Positions 7,679 to 15,735 of a stretch of DNA of 58,349 bases are shown here, piece by piece. The position numbers were made by a program, and so were the translations under genes. The stretch covers positions 122,115 through 180,463 of the forward strand of contig NZ_LACC01000014.1 of assembly GCF_000967965.1 (NCBI RefSeq), in the 5' to 3' direction. Every line of letters starts with the position of its first letter. Within the stretch, counting starts at the first letter, position 1. Source of the stretch: Pseudomonas fluorescens (lineage in GTDB: Bacteria > Pseudomonadota > Gammaproteobacteria > Pseudomonadales > Pseudomonadaceae). The notes below the pieces were generated by a model. It saw only the letters and a list, made by a program, of their open reading frames with translations, ran no database searches and had not been told where the DNA came from.

Positions 7679-8749
7679 CTAACCAAGCGCCTGGCGTCGA
7701 TAGGCCATGGGTGTGTTGTTTTGCCATCGTCGAAAAGCGCGCACCAGACTGCTGGTGCTGCTGAATCCCAGTTTGCTGGCAACCTGTTCCAGACTCAGTG
7801 CCGGATTGGCCAGAAGCACCAGCGCTTGAGCCTCGCGTGCCTGATCGAGTAACTGGCTGAAGGTCAGGCCCTGGCTTGTCAAGTTGCGACGCAGCAACTT
7901 CGGGCAGATGTCCAGCTCGGTCGCCAGTTGCTGGACATCGGGAGTTTCGGTGAGCATGTCGGCCAGGCGCGAACGTAGCGCGCTGGGGGGCAGCGGTAGT
8001 CCAAGTTGCGCCAGATATCGCAGGATGGGTTGTTCCAATTGAGCCAGCAGATGCGGATTGGCTCCGGGCAGGGGCATTGCCAGGCTTTCAAACTTGAAAA
8101 CCATCGCACCACAGGCACAGCCAAACGTTACCGGCAATCCCAGTGCCCGCCAGGGCGTAGGGTCCTTGGGAGGAGGGCGGGGCAATTCCAGGCGACGTAG
8201 TAACTGCCGCGCGTGCAAGCCGGTCTGACGCTCGAACAGGCGAATGCAAAAAGCCTGGAAGAAGCAGTCGAGTGCAGCATCGGTAGGACGTTGCGGCCCG
8301 TGCCGACGGATTTCCAGGCGACAGTCTCCATTGGCATCTATCGAGAGTTGAGGCAGTGCGATAGTGGTCAACACGCGAATAATCTGTACATGGCGCTGCA
8401 AGGCCTCGCCAAAGGTGGCGCTGGTACAGAGTGCCAGGTCAATGCCATAGAACTGTGCGGGCTGAAAGTACCGGGCCACGCGCAAGCCAAACGCTTCATC
8501 ACCGGTCAACTCGACACAGCGAAGCCAGAGCGGACTGAGTGTCGTCATCGTTAGTCGCAGCTCGCTGTCGAGCATCACCGCAGGGTCGATACCGACACTC
8601 AACAGCACAGGCTCCGGATCGATTGCGTAGGCACCCCGCAGTGTGCCGGCGATAGCACTGACCACTGTGGCCAATGTTGACTGGGCCAGCGTTGGGGAGG
8701 CGGCTGTGGCATGGCTCATGGCTTTGGCGCAATCGAAAGTGAATGACAC
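7679..8749 (-). CDS. AraC-family transcriptional regulator (arabinose-binding-like N-domain)
   Basis: A protein of up to 356 residues. The N-terminal 30-220 resembles the Arabinose_bd sensor domain of the OruR/FeaR-like AraC group (VGIDPAVMLDSELRL, FGEALQRHVQIIRVLT). The C-terminal 265-350 carries two helix-turn-helix motifs (VQQLATELDICPKLLRRNL and LEQVASKLGFSSTSSLVRAFRRW). The open frame starts at a GTG (8749), while the first in-frame ATG is at 8719, and neither has a strong ribosome site. It probably controls one or both DUF1254 genes and the DUF1302/DUF1329 operon next to it (inferred from position). The ligand is unknown. Confidence 0.88.
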   Translation of the reverse strand: MSFTFDCAKAMSHATAASPTLAQSTLATVVSAIAGTLRGAYAIDPEPVLLSVGIDPAVMLDSELRLTMTTLSPLWLRCVELTGDEAFGLRVARYFQPAQFYGIDLALCTSATFGEALQRHVQIIRVLTTIALPQLSIDANGDCRLEIRRHGPQRPTDAALDCFFQAFCIRLFERQTGLHARQLLRRLELPRPPPKDPTPWRALGLPVTFGCACGAMVFKFESLAMPLPGANPHLLAQLEQPILRYLAQLGLPLPPSALRSRLADMLTETPDVQQLATELDICPKLLRRNLTSQGLTFSQLLDQAREAQALVLLANPALSLEQVASKLGFSSTSSLVRAFRRWQNNTPMAYRRQALG

Positions 8750-8784
8750 AGGATGGCTGGCGGTCCCGGGTTGTGCAAGGCGCG

Positions 8785-8818
8785 AAAAAAAACGCCCCGA
8801 CGCTTAAGTCCGGGGCGG
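8785..8818 (-). terminator. Rho-independent terminator of the DUF1302-DUF1329-DUF1254 operon
   Basis: Read on the minus strand, CGCCCCG, a loop around GACTTAAG and CGGGGCG are followed by a run of eight T. This is a classic intrinsic terminator 50 bp after the DUF1254 stop at 8869. It separates this operon from the AraC gene. Confidence 0.9.
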
Positions 8819-8868
8819 TTCAAGGGGGCATGGCCCCAAGCGTCGATGTGGCTGAGCAGCAATCAAAG

Positions 8869-10299
8869 TCAGGCGCGGCTAACGAAGGGGCCTGGCCAGG
8901 TCAGGGCAGCAAAATCACCTGTAGGTTCATAACCCCGCAAAATCATCAGGAACGGCTTGCCGGCCTCGGTCGGCAGCCAGTTCGCGGTTTTATCATCGCC
9001 CGGATCATTGGCTTGCAGGTACAGGGTGATCGAACCGTCGGGGGACGGCAATAAGTGCGAACGGCTGCCCACGGAATACCGGTTCAACGGATTGGGGATC
9101 ACCGTATAGCCTTCGTAGCGGTACAGGTGGATGGACCAGAACGCCCGAGCCTCGGGCAGTTTGCCGGCGGGGAATGTCACGCGATAACGGGCACTGCCGT
9201 CGAGCAAGTGGCCAGTCGTATCCTTCTGGTACATCAGATAGATGGTTTCGCTGATGGGCAATGCCACGGTACCCAGCAAGGCCATGCCAGCCCGATAGCG
9301 GAAGTCGTCGCCATACGTGCCTATGTGCTTGAGCGGGTACAACCAGCCATTGCTCGACAGATTGCCGGGCAGGTTTTTGGTGGTGGCAGTCACCCTGGCG
9401 CGACCATCGATTTCGGCCCGCAACAGACCTCGGAGAATGTCCTCGTCGAGTGTGGAAAAGTCTGATGGCTGGCTGGCGCCCAGGCCAATGGTGGTAAATG
9501 TCGACAGCAGGCTGCCGTCATGTTGCGGGGGCGGGCATTCTCGCAACATCAGCTGCAAGGTCTTGAAGTCGGCCAACGCGTCCGCTTGCACGTCTGTCGG
9601 TTGGAAGACCTGGGCAGGCGGCGCTTGCCAGTCGGGTTGACCGTACGCGCTCAATGGGCACAGCTTGAAGTGCTCCTGAAGCGCGATCACTTGCTGGCGA
9701 TCCGCCTCGTCAGTGAAGTACAGGCGCAACACGCCGAACACCAACGGCGAAGGCGCCCGGTAAACCTTGGCCACTTCACTTGGCAGCGTGCCCTGCCATT
9801 GCGGGCCGACCATCGCGATCAGTGTCTCGCCAGTCAACTCCCGGTGATTGGGTACACCAAAGCCTACGCCAAACAGGTCACACAGCTGAACGCTCCAGTA
9901 TCGCGAGGCAATCGCCGGAATGCGCAGCAGCAGTGGCTCCTGCCGCAGGTCACCCCAGAAGTTGGAGTAGAGGGTATCGGTCTGCGGCATGCCCGGCACT
10001 GCCGGAGTCACCGTCTGCCGGCGGTGAATAAAGGCGCCATAGCGGTGCTTTTCACCGACCATCGGATCGCCTTCCATCATTCGCTTGTAACGCAGGCGGG
10101 CGAAGTAAATCAGTGGGTAGCCATACACGTATGCGGCGAGCCCCAACTGGTAGGCCTGTTCCTCTCGATTGTCGGCGGCCAGCAGGCGCGCACCAGGCAA
10201 TAGGGCGCCCAGACCACCGATCAGACCGGCGACGGCAAAGCCTTTGAGCAGGTGCCGGCGTTGCTCGAACAGTTCGGTTACATCGTTCAAATCGTCCAT
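8869..10299 (-). CDS. DUF1254/DUF1214 protein with Tat-like signal
   Basis: A 476-residue paralogue of the protein at 6040-7554. The N-terminus has a twin-arginine-like leader (EQRRHLLKGF at about 12-21, then AVAGLIGGLGALLPGA), which suggests Tat rather than Sec export. The DUF1254 part (about 50-170, TDTLYSNFWGDLRQEPLLL) and DUF1214 part (about 350-465, ARAFWSIHLYRYEGYTVIPNPLNRY) are intact. It is the third gene of the DUF1302-DUF1329-DUF1254 operon, 51 bp after DUF1329, and is followed by a strong terminator. Enzymatic activity is not known for the family. Confidence 0.87.
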   Translation of the reverse strand: MDDLNDVTELFEQRRHLLKGFAVAGLIGGLGALLPGARLLAADNREEQAYQLGLAAYVYGYPLIYFARLRYKRMMEGDPMVGEKHRYGAFIHRRQTVTPAVPGMPQTDTLYSNFWGDLRQEPLLLRIPAIASRYWSVQLCDLFGVGFGVPNHRELTGETLIAMVGPQWQGTLPSEVAKVYRAPSPLVFGVLRLYFTDEADRQQVIALQEHFKLCPLSAYGQPDWQAPPAQVFQPTDVQADALADFKTLQLMLRECPPPQHDGSLLSTFTTIGLGASQPSDFSTLDEDILRGLLRAEIDGRARVTATTKNLPGNLSSNGWLYPLKHIGTYGDDFRYRAGMALLGTVALPISETIYLMYQKDTTGHLLDGSARYRVTFPAGKLPEARAFWSIHLYRYEGYTVIPNPLNRYSVGSRSHLLPSPDGSITLYLQANDPGDDKTANWLPTEAGKPFLMILRGYEPTGDFAALTWPGPFVSRA

Positions 10300-10350
10300 C
10301 AGCGTGTCCTTGAATACGAAGCGATGAGCAGGCGGGGGAGCCTGGCGGGC

Positions 10351-11706
10351 TTACTTGCCCAGGCGCTTGAGTTGGGCTGGAGTGAACTCGGCTTTTTGCG
10401 TGGTGAAACCGACGTCCATTTTCTTCGGTACTTCGTTGGTCATGTAGTTGGTCGCATAACCGCCGGAGATCAGGTCATAGGTAGCCTCCACCGCAGTGAT
10501 CGGCAGCTCGATGTCATGCTGCTGGGTCAAGTACGCCTCGTAGTTGCGCCACAACTCGCCGCGGCTGTCGTAGATGTCCGAGGCCATGATTTGCCAGGAG
10601 TCCTCATCGATGTAAAAGCGACGCTTGGCATAGACGTGCCGGGCAGTGGGCTTGAGAGACGCCTCGATCACCCAGACGCGGTGTTTTTCATAGCGCACCA
10701 GATCCGGATTGAGGTAGCCAGGCTTGAGAATGTCGGCGTACTTGAGTGCCTTGTTGGCCAATTGGAAGGCGTTGTAACCGACCAGCATTTCCTGCTTGCC
10801 GATCAGCTTCCAGTCGTAGCGATCCGGGGCACCGTTGTAGCCGTCTACGCTATCGGACACCACCTGGCCGAAGCTGTAGCGTGCGCTACTGTCATAGGCC
10901 ACTGTAGGCGCGCGACGCACGCGACGCTGACCCGGGATGTACTGCCAGGCCGCACGCGGTTCGGTGATCTGGTTCAGCGGTTCCTGGATCAGGGTCACTT
11001 CGCCGGAGTAACGCGAGGGTGTCAGGGTCAACACCCGGTTGAAAAACAGCACGTTGGCGTCCGGTTCAATGTCTGTGACGTTCTCGCGAAAGGCGCTCAT
11101 CGCATCGTATGTGACCACCGTGGAGTCGCCCCGTGCCTGCACGACGGCCGAGGCGAACTCGCGCCGAACGGCACCGCCACGGAAACGTGTCAGGTGGTTC
11201 CACAACACTTCGAGGGCATCGGTCGGTTCGGGAAACGGAACGCCGAACTGGTAGCCTTTGAGGCCATAGCCACCTTCTTCGAGGGACACCGTGGCCAGGT
11301 TGGCGCGGGTTTGCTCCTGGTACTTCTGCGGCAGGCGCGCGGTACGGTGGGTCGCAAACACCCGCATGTGGTATTCGGGATAGCGGGAAAACATGGCCTG
11401 CTGACCGGGACTGAGCTGGGGCTTGTATTGCGCCAGGTTGCTCTTGTCGACGGTGTACAGAGGCTTCTCCCCGGCAAACGGGTCGGCGTAGTTACCGTCG
11501 CTGCTGACGGCTGCGGCACCGGGTTTGAGGCCGCCACTCCAGGCCGGAATACTGCCGTCGGCATTGGCGCCGCGTTCGGCTCCGATGGGCGTCAAGGTGT
11601 TGTCCAGTCGAGTGGCATCGCTCTGTTTGGCCAGTGCCGGGCTGCAGCACAACACGGTGATCAGGGAAAGGGCGAAAGGAAATCCGGTCATGGTTAGGTT
11701 CATCAT
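10351..11706 (-). CDS. DUF1329 family protein (outer-membrane lipoprotein-sorting-like)
   Basis: A 451-residue protein with a signal peptide (about 1-26, CCSPALA). The body has the DUF1329 pattern (LTPIGAERGANADGSIPAW at about 38-56; RRFYIDEDSWQIMASDIYDSRGELWRNYEAYL near 385-416). Members are related to LolA/LolB-like folds that carry hydrophobic ligands in the periplasm, and they regularly pair with DUF1302 proteins. Its ATG shares a base with the DUF1302 stop (TGATG at 11704-11708), so the two are translationally coupled. A role in moving lipids or steroid-like compounds across the envelope is inferred. Confidence 0.88.
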   Translation of the reverse strand: MMNLTMTGFPFALSLITVLCCSPALAKQSDATRLDNTLTPIGAERGANADGSIPAWSGGLKPGAAAVSSDGNYADPFAGEKPLYTVDKSNLAQYKPQLSPGQQAMFSRYPEYHMRVFATHRTARLPQKYQEQTRANLATVSLEEGGYGLKGYQFGVPFPEPTDALEVLWNHLTRFRGGAVRREFASAVVQARGDSTVVTYDAMSAFRENVTDIEPDANVLFFNRVLTLTPSRYSGEVTLIQEPLNQITEPRAAWQYIPGQRRVRRAPTVAYDSSARYSFGQVVSDSVDGYNGAPDRYDWKLIGKQEMLVGYNAFQLANKALKYADILKPGYLNPDLVRYEKHRVWVIEASLKPTARHVYAKRRFYIDEDSWQIMASDIYDSRGELWRNYEAYLTQQHDIELPITAVEATYDLISGGYATNYMTNEVPKKMDVGFTTQKAEFTPAQLKRLGK

Positions 11707-13529
11707 CAGAAACTGGCCTTGAGGGTGACCGAGGCGAAGTCGCGGTCATCGAGGGTGGAGAATTTGTTGGTGCCGAAGAAGTCGTTGTAAGCCAACTCCA
11801 GCGAGTAGTTGTTCCGGTAGTCGAAGGTCAGCGCCGCACCGGCGGCCATTTGCCCCTCCTGGAAGTTAGGGCCGTAGCCCTCTACGTCATGTCGAAAGTT
11901 CAGCGAGGGTGTCACTACCGTGGCCGGAATCAGGCTTTCGAATGCCAGTGCCGCCCGTAGGCGATAGCCCCAGGAGAAACCGGTGGTGAAGCCGTGGGTG
12001 TTGCAGAAGTCGGCGTTCTTTTCGGCCGCTTGTGCGGCACTCAAGCCTCCGACCGCAGGCACGAAGCAGGCTGCCCCGTTGTTCTGCACCCGACCGAACA
12101 CACTGGCGCGGCCCAGGCGTTCTTCCTCCAGATTGATGTCGTCGATCCAGTTGGCACCGGCTTCCGCGGCCCAGGTGAGTTTCTGGGCACCCAGCACGTT
12201 GCTGATGTTGTCGGTAGCCCCCAGGCTGTATTGCCAGACTTTCTTGCGCTTGTAGCCTTGCACCTCGCTGCCGAGTGCCGGTGCGACACCGTCGAAAATC
12301 GGCGTGCTGGCACCGGCACCGGCGATGGCCGCCACCACATCGGAGGCGTTGTAGGACAGCGGTTGGTTGGGTCGGTAGCTCAGTTCGCTGAATACGGCCG
12401 TGCTGCCGACCACACCGTTGAGGCTTATGCCGAACAGGCGGATGTCTTGCGGGTAGACAGTGTTGTACGTGCCGGTAGGCAACGTTCCGGCGGCCAGGCT
12501 GGTGCGCACTGACCCGTTCAGGCTCGGTGTGCGGCTGTGGTAGTTGGCGTAGTAAAGACCCAGCTCGGCATCATTGAGTGATTCAAGCGTCTTGTGCAGG
12601 GCCAGGCCATATTGCCCGCCATCCTTTGGCCAGTCAGTCGCGCCACGGCTCTCGTAGGCGCGCGCGCGAATCGCCTGCGCAGTGGTCAGGTTGCCGGCTG
12701 GATTCACGATGACCTGAGTCATCTGACACCCTTCCTGAGTGTTGTCACTGACTGAGAAGAAGGTGCCGCAGCCGTCCAGTACCGAGGGCCGGAAGTTGTA
12801 TTGATAGAACCCCTCGAGGCTCAGGCTGTCGGCCAGGTCATAGTTGAAACTGAGCATCTCGACCGGCAACTGGCCTTCCTTGAGCTCCACGCCAGGGCGG
12901 TTGAACGCAGAAGCATCCAGCGGGTTGATGGCGTTGATGCCATTTTGCAGGAACAGCGCTTCGCCCCAGGACAATACCTGCTTGCCCAGTTTGACGTTGA
13001 GTTGGTGATCGTTGATCTCGAAGTTCTTCCACGCATAAAGATCCAGCACTTCGAAGCCCTGAAATTTTGCAAGGTCTTGCCAGCCGCTGTCATCGAACCG
13101 GGTGAAGTCGCCGTTGCCGGTTTCATAGGCATGGTCATACCAGTACTTCACACGCACGAAGGCGCCTTGTTCGCCATCGTTCAGATCGAATTCTGTGAGC
13201 CCCTTGAAAATCTGCGAGATCGCGTCGCCCTTGTCGAAGTTGAGCTTGCCATCATCGGCGTTATAGTTGATGCCTGCGCCACGTTTGCCGATTGACCGGG
13301 CATCGGCGACGGTCAGTTGATCCGGATCGGCGTTGCGCAGGGCCCAACTGCTGCCCAGGGTCAGTGTGGTGTTACTGGTCAGGCTCCAGTCGTCATTCAC
13401 TTGCCAGGTACTGGCCTGGGCGGCCAGTGGGCCAGTCAATGTTGCCAGGGTGATACCTGCCACTGACAGGCTTGGGCGCAACCGTGATCGGCGCGGTGTG
13501 GGATTGCGAGAAAGGGCGAGTCGTTTCAT
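11706..13529 (-). CDS. DUF1302 family outer-membrane protein
   Basis: A 607-residue protein with a long signal peptide (about 1-40, LTGPLAAQAS). It is full length for DUF1302. The N-terminal WQVNDDWSLTSNTTLTLGSSWALRN (43-67, quoted in part), the motif LSWGEALFLQNGINAINPLD near 190 and the many amphipathic strands to the terminal VTLKASF fit an outer-membrane barrel ending in Phe. It is the first gene of the operon and is divergent from an AraC regulator at 13675. The DUF1302/DUF1329 pair probably forms an envelope uptake or export route for hydrophobic molecules (family knowledge plus inference). Confidence 0.9.
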   Translation of the reverse strand: MKRLALSRNPTPRRSRLRPSLSVAGITLATLTGPLAAQASTWQVNDDWSLTSNTTLTLGSSWALRNADPDQLTVADARSIGKRGAGINYNADDGKLNFDKGDAISQIFKGLTEFDLNDGEQGAFVRVKYWYDHAYETGNGDFTRFDDSGWQDLAKFQGFEVLDLYAWKNFEINDHQLNVKLGKQVLSWGEALFLQNGINAINPLDASAFNRPGVELKEGQLPVEMLSFNYDLADSLSLEGFYQYNFRPSVLDGCGTFFSVSDNTQEGCQMTQVIVNPAGNLTTAQAIRARAYESRGATDWPKDGGQYGLALHKTLESLNDAELGLYYANYHSRTPSLNGSVRTSLAAGTLPTGTYNTVYPQDIRLFGISLNGVVGSTAVFSELSYRPNQPLSYNASDVVAAIAGAGASTPIFDGVAPALGSEVQGYKRKKVWQYSLGATDNISNVLGAQKLTWAAEAGANWIDDINLEEERLGRASVFGRVQNNGAACFVPAVGGLSAAQAAEKNADFCNTHGFTTGFSWGYRLRAALAFESLIPATVVTPSLNFRHDVEGYGPNFQEGQMAAGAALTFDYRNNYSLELAYNDFFGTNKFSTLDDRDFASVTLKASF

Positions 13530-13674
13530 GCGCTAAATCACCTGTTTTTGTTGTATTGGTGAGTGTGTTGAAGCGCGCATTGAGCTGGCGGTTGGCTGCC
13601 AGGTCCGTACTATGTCGCGCTTGCGACGGTGCAAAACGCTGCTCCGCCTGGACGACAACGATGGGAGGGTTTGC

Positions 13675-14706
13675 TTGAAAAACGTTAATCATTGGCCGAC
13701 AAATCGTTTCCCTTCACATCGAAATAGACCGTCGTTATGCGTCTGCATAATCAACTCGGGGGTGCAGGAACTGGAGGCTCGCGGTCTGGACTTGCAGCGA
13801 TTGCAAGCCGACTGGGGCGTGAGTTTGACCAGCCTGCGCCAGCCCCATGTGCGCCTGCCGGCGTTTCTTGCCCGACGCTTCTGGGAAGTGGCACGCGAAC
13901 TCAGTGGTGATCCAGCCATCGGCCTTGCCGCCGCTCGCCAGAGTGATCCGGGACAGATGCTTGGTCTGGCCTATCTGATGCAACTGATGCCCAGCCGGTT
14001 TGCGTCGCTGGAAGAGTTGTCGCGCTACTGGCCACTGTGGACCGGGCACATGGCATTACACATCGAGGAAAAAAACGGGCTGTTGCACGTTGCCTTGCTA
14101 CCCGGTCATGCCTTGTTGCCAGCAGTTGAAGAACTGGATTTCTGGGGCGCGCTGCAAATCCAGCACCTTAAAGGTTTGCCGGGTACCACCAATGCCATTC
14201 GCGAATTACGCCTTCGGCGTCCGCGACCAGAAAACCCGGAGCCCTGGCTGAACCTTGCCGCAGACCTGGTGCAGTTCGATGCCCCACGCGATGAGGTGGT
14301 TCTGGACATGGACGCTTTGCGTGAGCCACGCCCAGCCGGCAGTCCGGCCGTCTGCAATGCCCTGGCGAACTCGTTGAAGAATTATGCGACGCAAACCAGC
14401 CGTGAATCGGTGCTTGAAGCGGTGGCCAACATCGTGCTGGCTGATCTGGCGCACGCGCCTGGCCTGGATCAAACCGCCGAACGTTTGCACATAACCTCGC
14501 GCACATTGCATCGGGCATTACAGCGCGAAGGCTGGACATTCAACGCTATTGTTGAAATTCAACGACGGTACGTAGCGCGCGATTTGCTCTCGAACCCTGA
14601 GCTGACAGTGAGTGAAGTGGCTGAACGAGTGGGGTATCGAGAGGTATCAAACTTCAGTCGGGCCTTTCGCCGTTGGTATGGCATCAGTCCTGGTGCCAGG
14701 TCGTGA
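13675..14706 (+). CDS. AraC-family transcriptional regulator (divergent)
   Basis: About 343 residues from a TTG at 13675, which has a GGGAGGG ribosome site (13663-13669). An in-frame ATG at 13612 would give 364 residues with an unusual Arg-rich leader. The N-terminal domain is Arabinose_bd-like (LEARGLDLQRLQADWGV, then FWEVARELSGDPAIGLAAARQ). The C-terminus has the AraC double helix-turn-helix (LDQTAERLHITSRTLHRAL and VSEVAERVGYREVSNFSRAFRRW). It is divergent from the DUF1302 operon with about 145 bp between the two genes, the usual layout for a local regulator of that operon. The inducer is unknown. Confidence 0.87.
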   Translation: MKNVNHWPTNRFPSHRNRPSLCVCIINSGVQELEARGLDLQRLQADWGVSLTSLRQPHVRLPAFLARRFWEVARELSGDPAIGLAAARQSDPGQMLGLAYLMQLMPSRFASLEELSRYWPLWTGHMALHIEEKNGLLHVALLPGHALLPAVEELDFWGALQIQHLKGLPGTTNAIRELRLRRPRPENPEPWLNLAADLVQFDAPRDEVVLDMDALREPRPAGSPAVCNALANSLKNYATQTSRESVLEAVANIVLADLAHAPGLDQTAERLHITSRTLHRALQREGWTFNAIVEIQRRYVARDLLSNPELTVSEVAERVGYREVSNFSRAFRRWYGISPGARS

Positions 14707-14787
14707 TGGGCAAATCGCAGAAAAGCACTCTGGCACAGAGAAAATGAAGCCAAAGGAAAATCTTTGGCGAAATGCTCGCCCTGCAAT

Positions 14788-15273
14788 TCACAGCTTGTAG
14801 CCAATCTGCCGCAGCAAGTTCTTGCGCCACAGAATGTCTTCATCACCTTCGATGTCATTGGCACAAAATCCATCCACTACGCCCAGGATTGCTCGCCCTT
14901 GCTGCGTCTCGGCGAGAATCACTTCGGTTGGATTGGCTGTTGCACAAAAAATACGGCATACCTCTGGAACCATTTTGATGGTGTTCAACACGTTCAGCGG
15001 ATAGAAACCGTCACCCAGGAAGATGATGAAGCTATGGCCTGCGGCGATGGCTTTCGCATTCTTCTGTGCCAGTTCAATCATTGAGCTATCGGTGCCAGAC
15101 CATCGCACCAGGCATTGGCCAGAGGCTTCACAAAAGGCCACGCCAAACTGGATCCCTGGCACGGTATTGACCAGCGCTTCGTGGATGTCCTCGACAGATT
15201 TGATGAAGTGCGTCTGACCCAGAATGAAGTTCGTCGCATCCGGCTTTTCGATTTTCAACGTGATGAGTTGCAT
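14788..15273 (-). CDS. Adenosine-specific kinase
   Basis: A 161-residue protein from ATG 15273, which has a strong AGGAGG 8 nt upstream. It matches the compact adenosine-specific kinase family (DUF355, known from archaeal PAE0151-like proteins): NFILGQTHFIKSVEDIHEAL (about 15-34), IQFGVAFCEASGQCLVRW (about 41-58) and the conserved IFCATANPTEVILAETQQGRAILGVVDG block (about 107-134, quoted in part by position). It is single-domain with no signal peptide. It is convergent with the AraC gene at 14706. The family has reported adenosine phosphorylation, but the physiological role in Pseudomonas is not known. Confidence 0.9.
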   Translation of the reverse strand: MQLITLKIEKPDATNFILGQTHFIKSVEDIHEALVNTVPGIQFGVAFCEASGQCLVRWSGTDSSMIELAQKNAKAIAAGHSFIIFLGDGFYPLNVLNTIKMVPEVCRIFCATANPTEVILAETQQGRAILGVVDGFCANDIEGDEDILWRKNLLRQIGYKL

Positions 15274-15410
15274 TTCAAACACCTCCTTTCACGATGTTGC
15301 CAAGAGAGCCTGGCAACAAACCAAGCATAGCTACTCATTGGTTATTGCTGCGTCCTCTGTCTGTTTTTGGTCAATTGCTCAGCGCGTGCCCTGGACCTGA
15401 TATCTGGTCG

Positions 15411-15438
15411 TTGACACTTGGGCTGACAGGACTAATCT
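15411..15438 (+). promoter_or_regulatory. Sigma-70-like promoter of the first Gly/LEA-like cassette
   Basis: TTGACA (15411-15416), a 16-bp spacer and TAATCT (15433-15438) make a good promoter about 190 bp before the gene. Transcription would begin close to 15445, directly at the operator-like inverted repeat. The aligned region of the second cassette (29476-29503) is less perfect (TTTGAA / TTATCC) but has the same spacing to its operator. Confidence 0.6.
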
Positions 15439-15735
15439 AAGTGATGTGGGAATATTTCCCACGTTGCGATGCCGGCTGGCTCTGAGGGATCGTACGGAAA
15501 CCGCAGTGGCTCGTTAATACTGCAGATTTATGGCTGTGCCGGTTGGCTGGCCGCTCCAATGGGCGGCCGGGAACTCACTGGACATTGCGTTCGATATGGA
15601 GGTGACGACGCAACTCCAAGCGGAGGTGCATCATGCTGCTCAAGAAATGTTTGTTGGCTCTGGCAATAGGCGGGGTCTTGTCTGCATCGACTGTTCTGGT
15701 GCCCGATTACATCGGCAGTTTCTCCAGCGTGTATG
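15412..15735 (+). repeat. Direct repeat, cassette copy 1 (promoter to signal peptide)
   Basis: The stretch from the promoter through the 5' UTR, ribosome site and first ~35 codons is highly similar to 29477-29800. The stretches include identical runs around the GGCGGCCGGGAACTCACTGG segment and GCGGAGGTGCATCATG. The two are in the same orientation about 14 kb apart, so recombination between them could delete or duplicate the copper-efflux and ABC-transporter region in between. Confidence 0.75.
15446..15462. promoter_or_regulatory. Putative operator GTGGGAA-N3-TTCCCAC (site 2)
   Basis: A perfect 7-bp inverted repeat with a 3-bp spacer placed at the predicted transcription start of the cassette. 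Copies occur at 29511 and, with two changes, at 499. At the start point it could act as a repressor site. If transcribed, it would form a small hairpin at the very 5' end of the mRNA. Confidence 0.6.

Noticed and set aside
10252..11697. 481-codon plus-strand frame opposite DUF1329
   Set aside because: The minus-strand DUF1329 product has a signal peptide, family motifs and coupling to DUF1302. The plus frame has no family resemblance.
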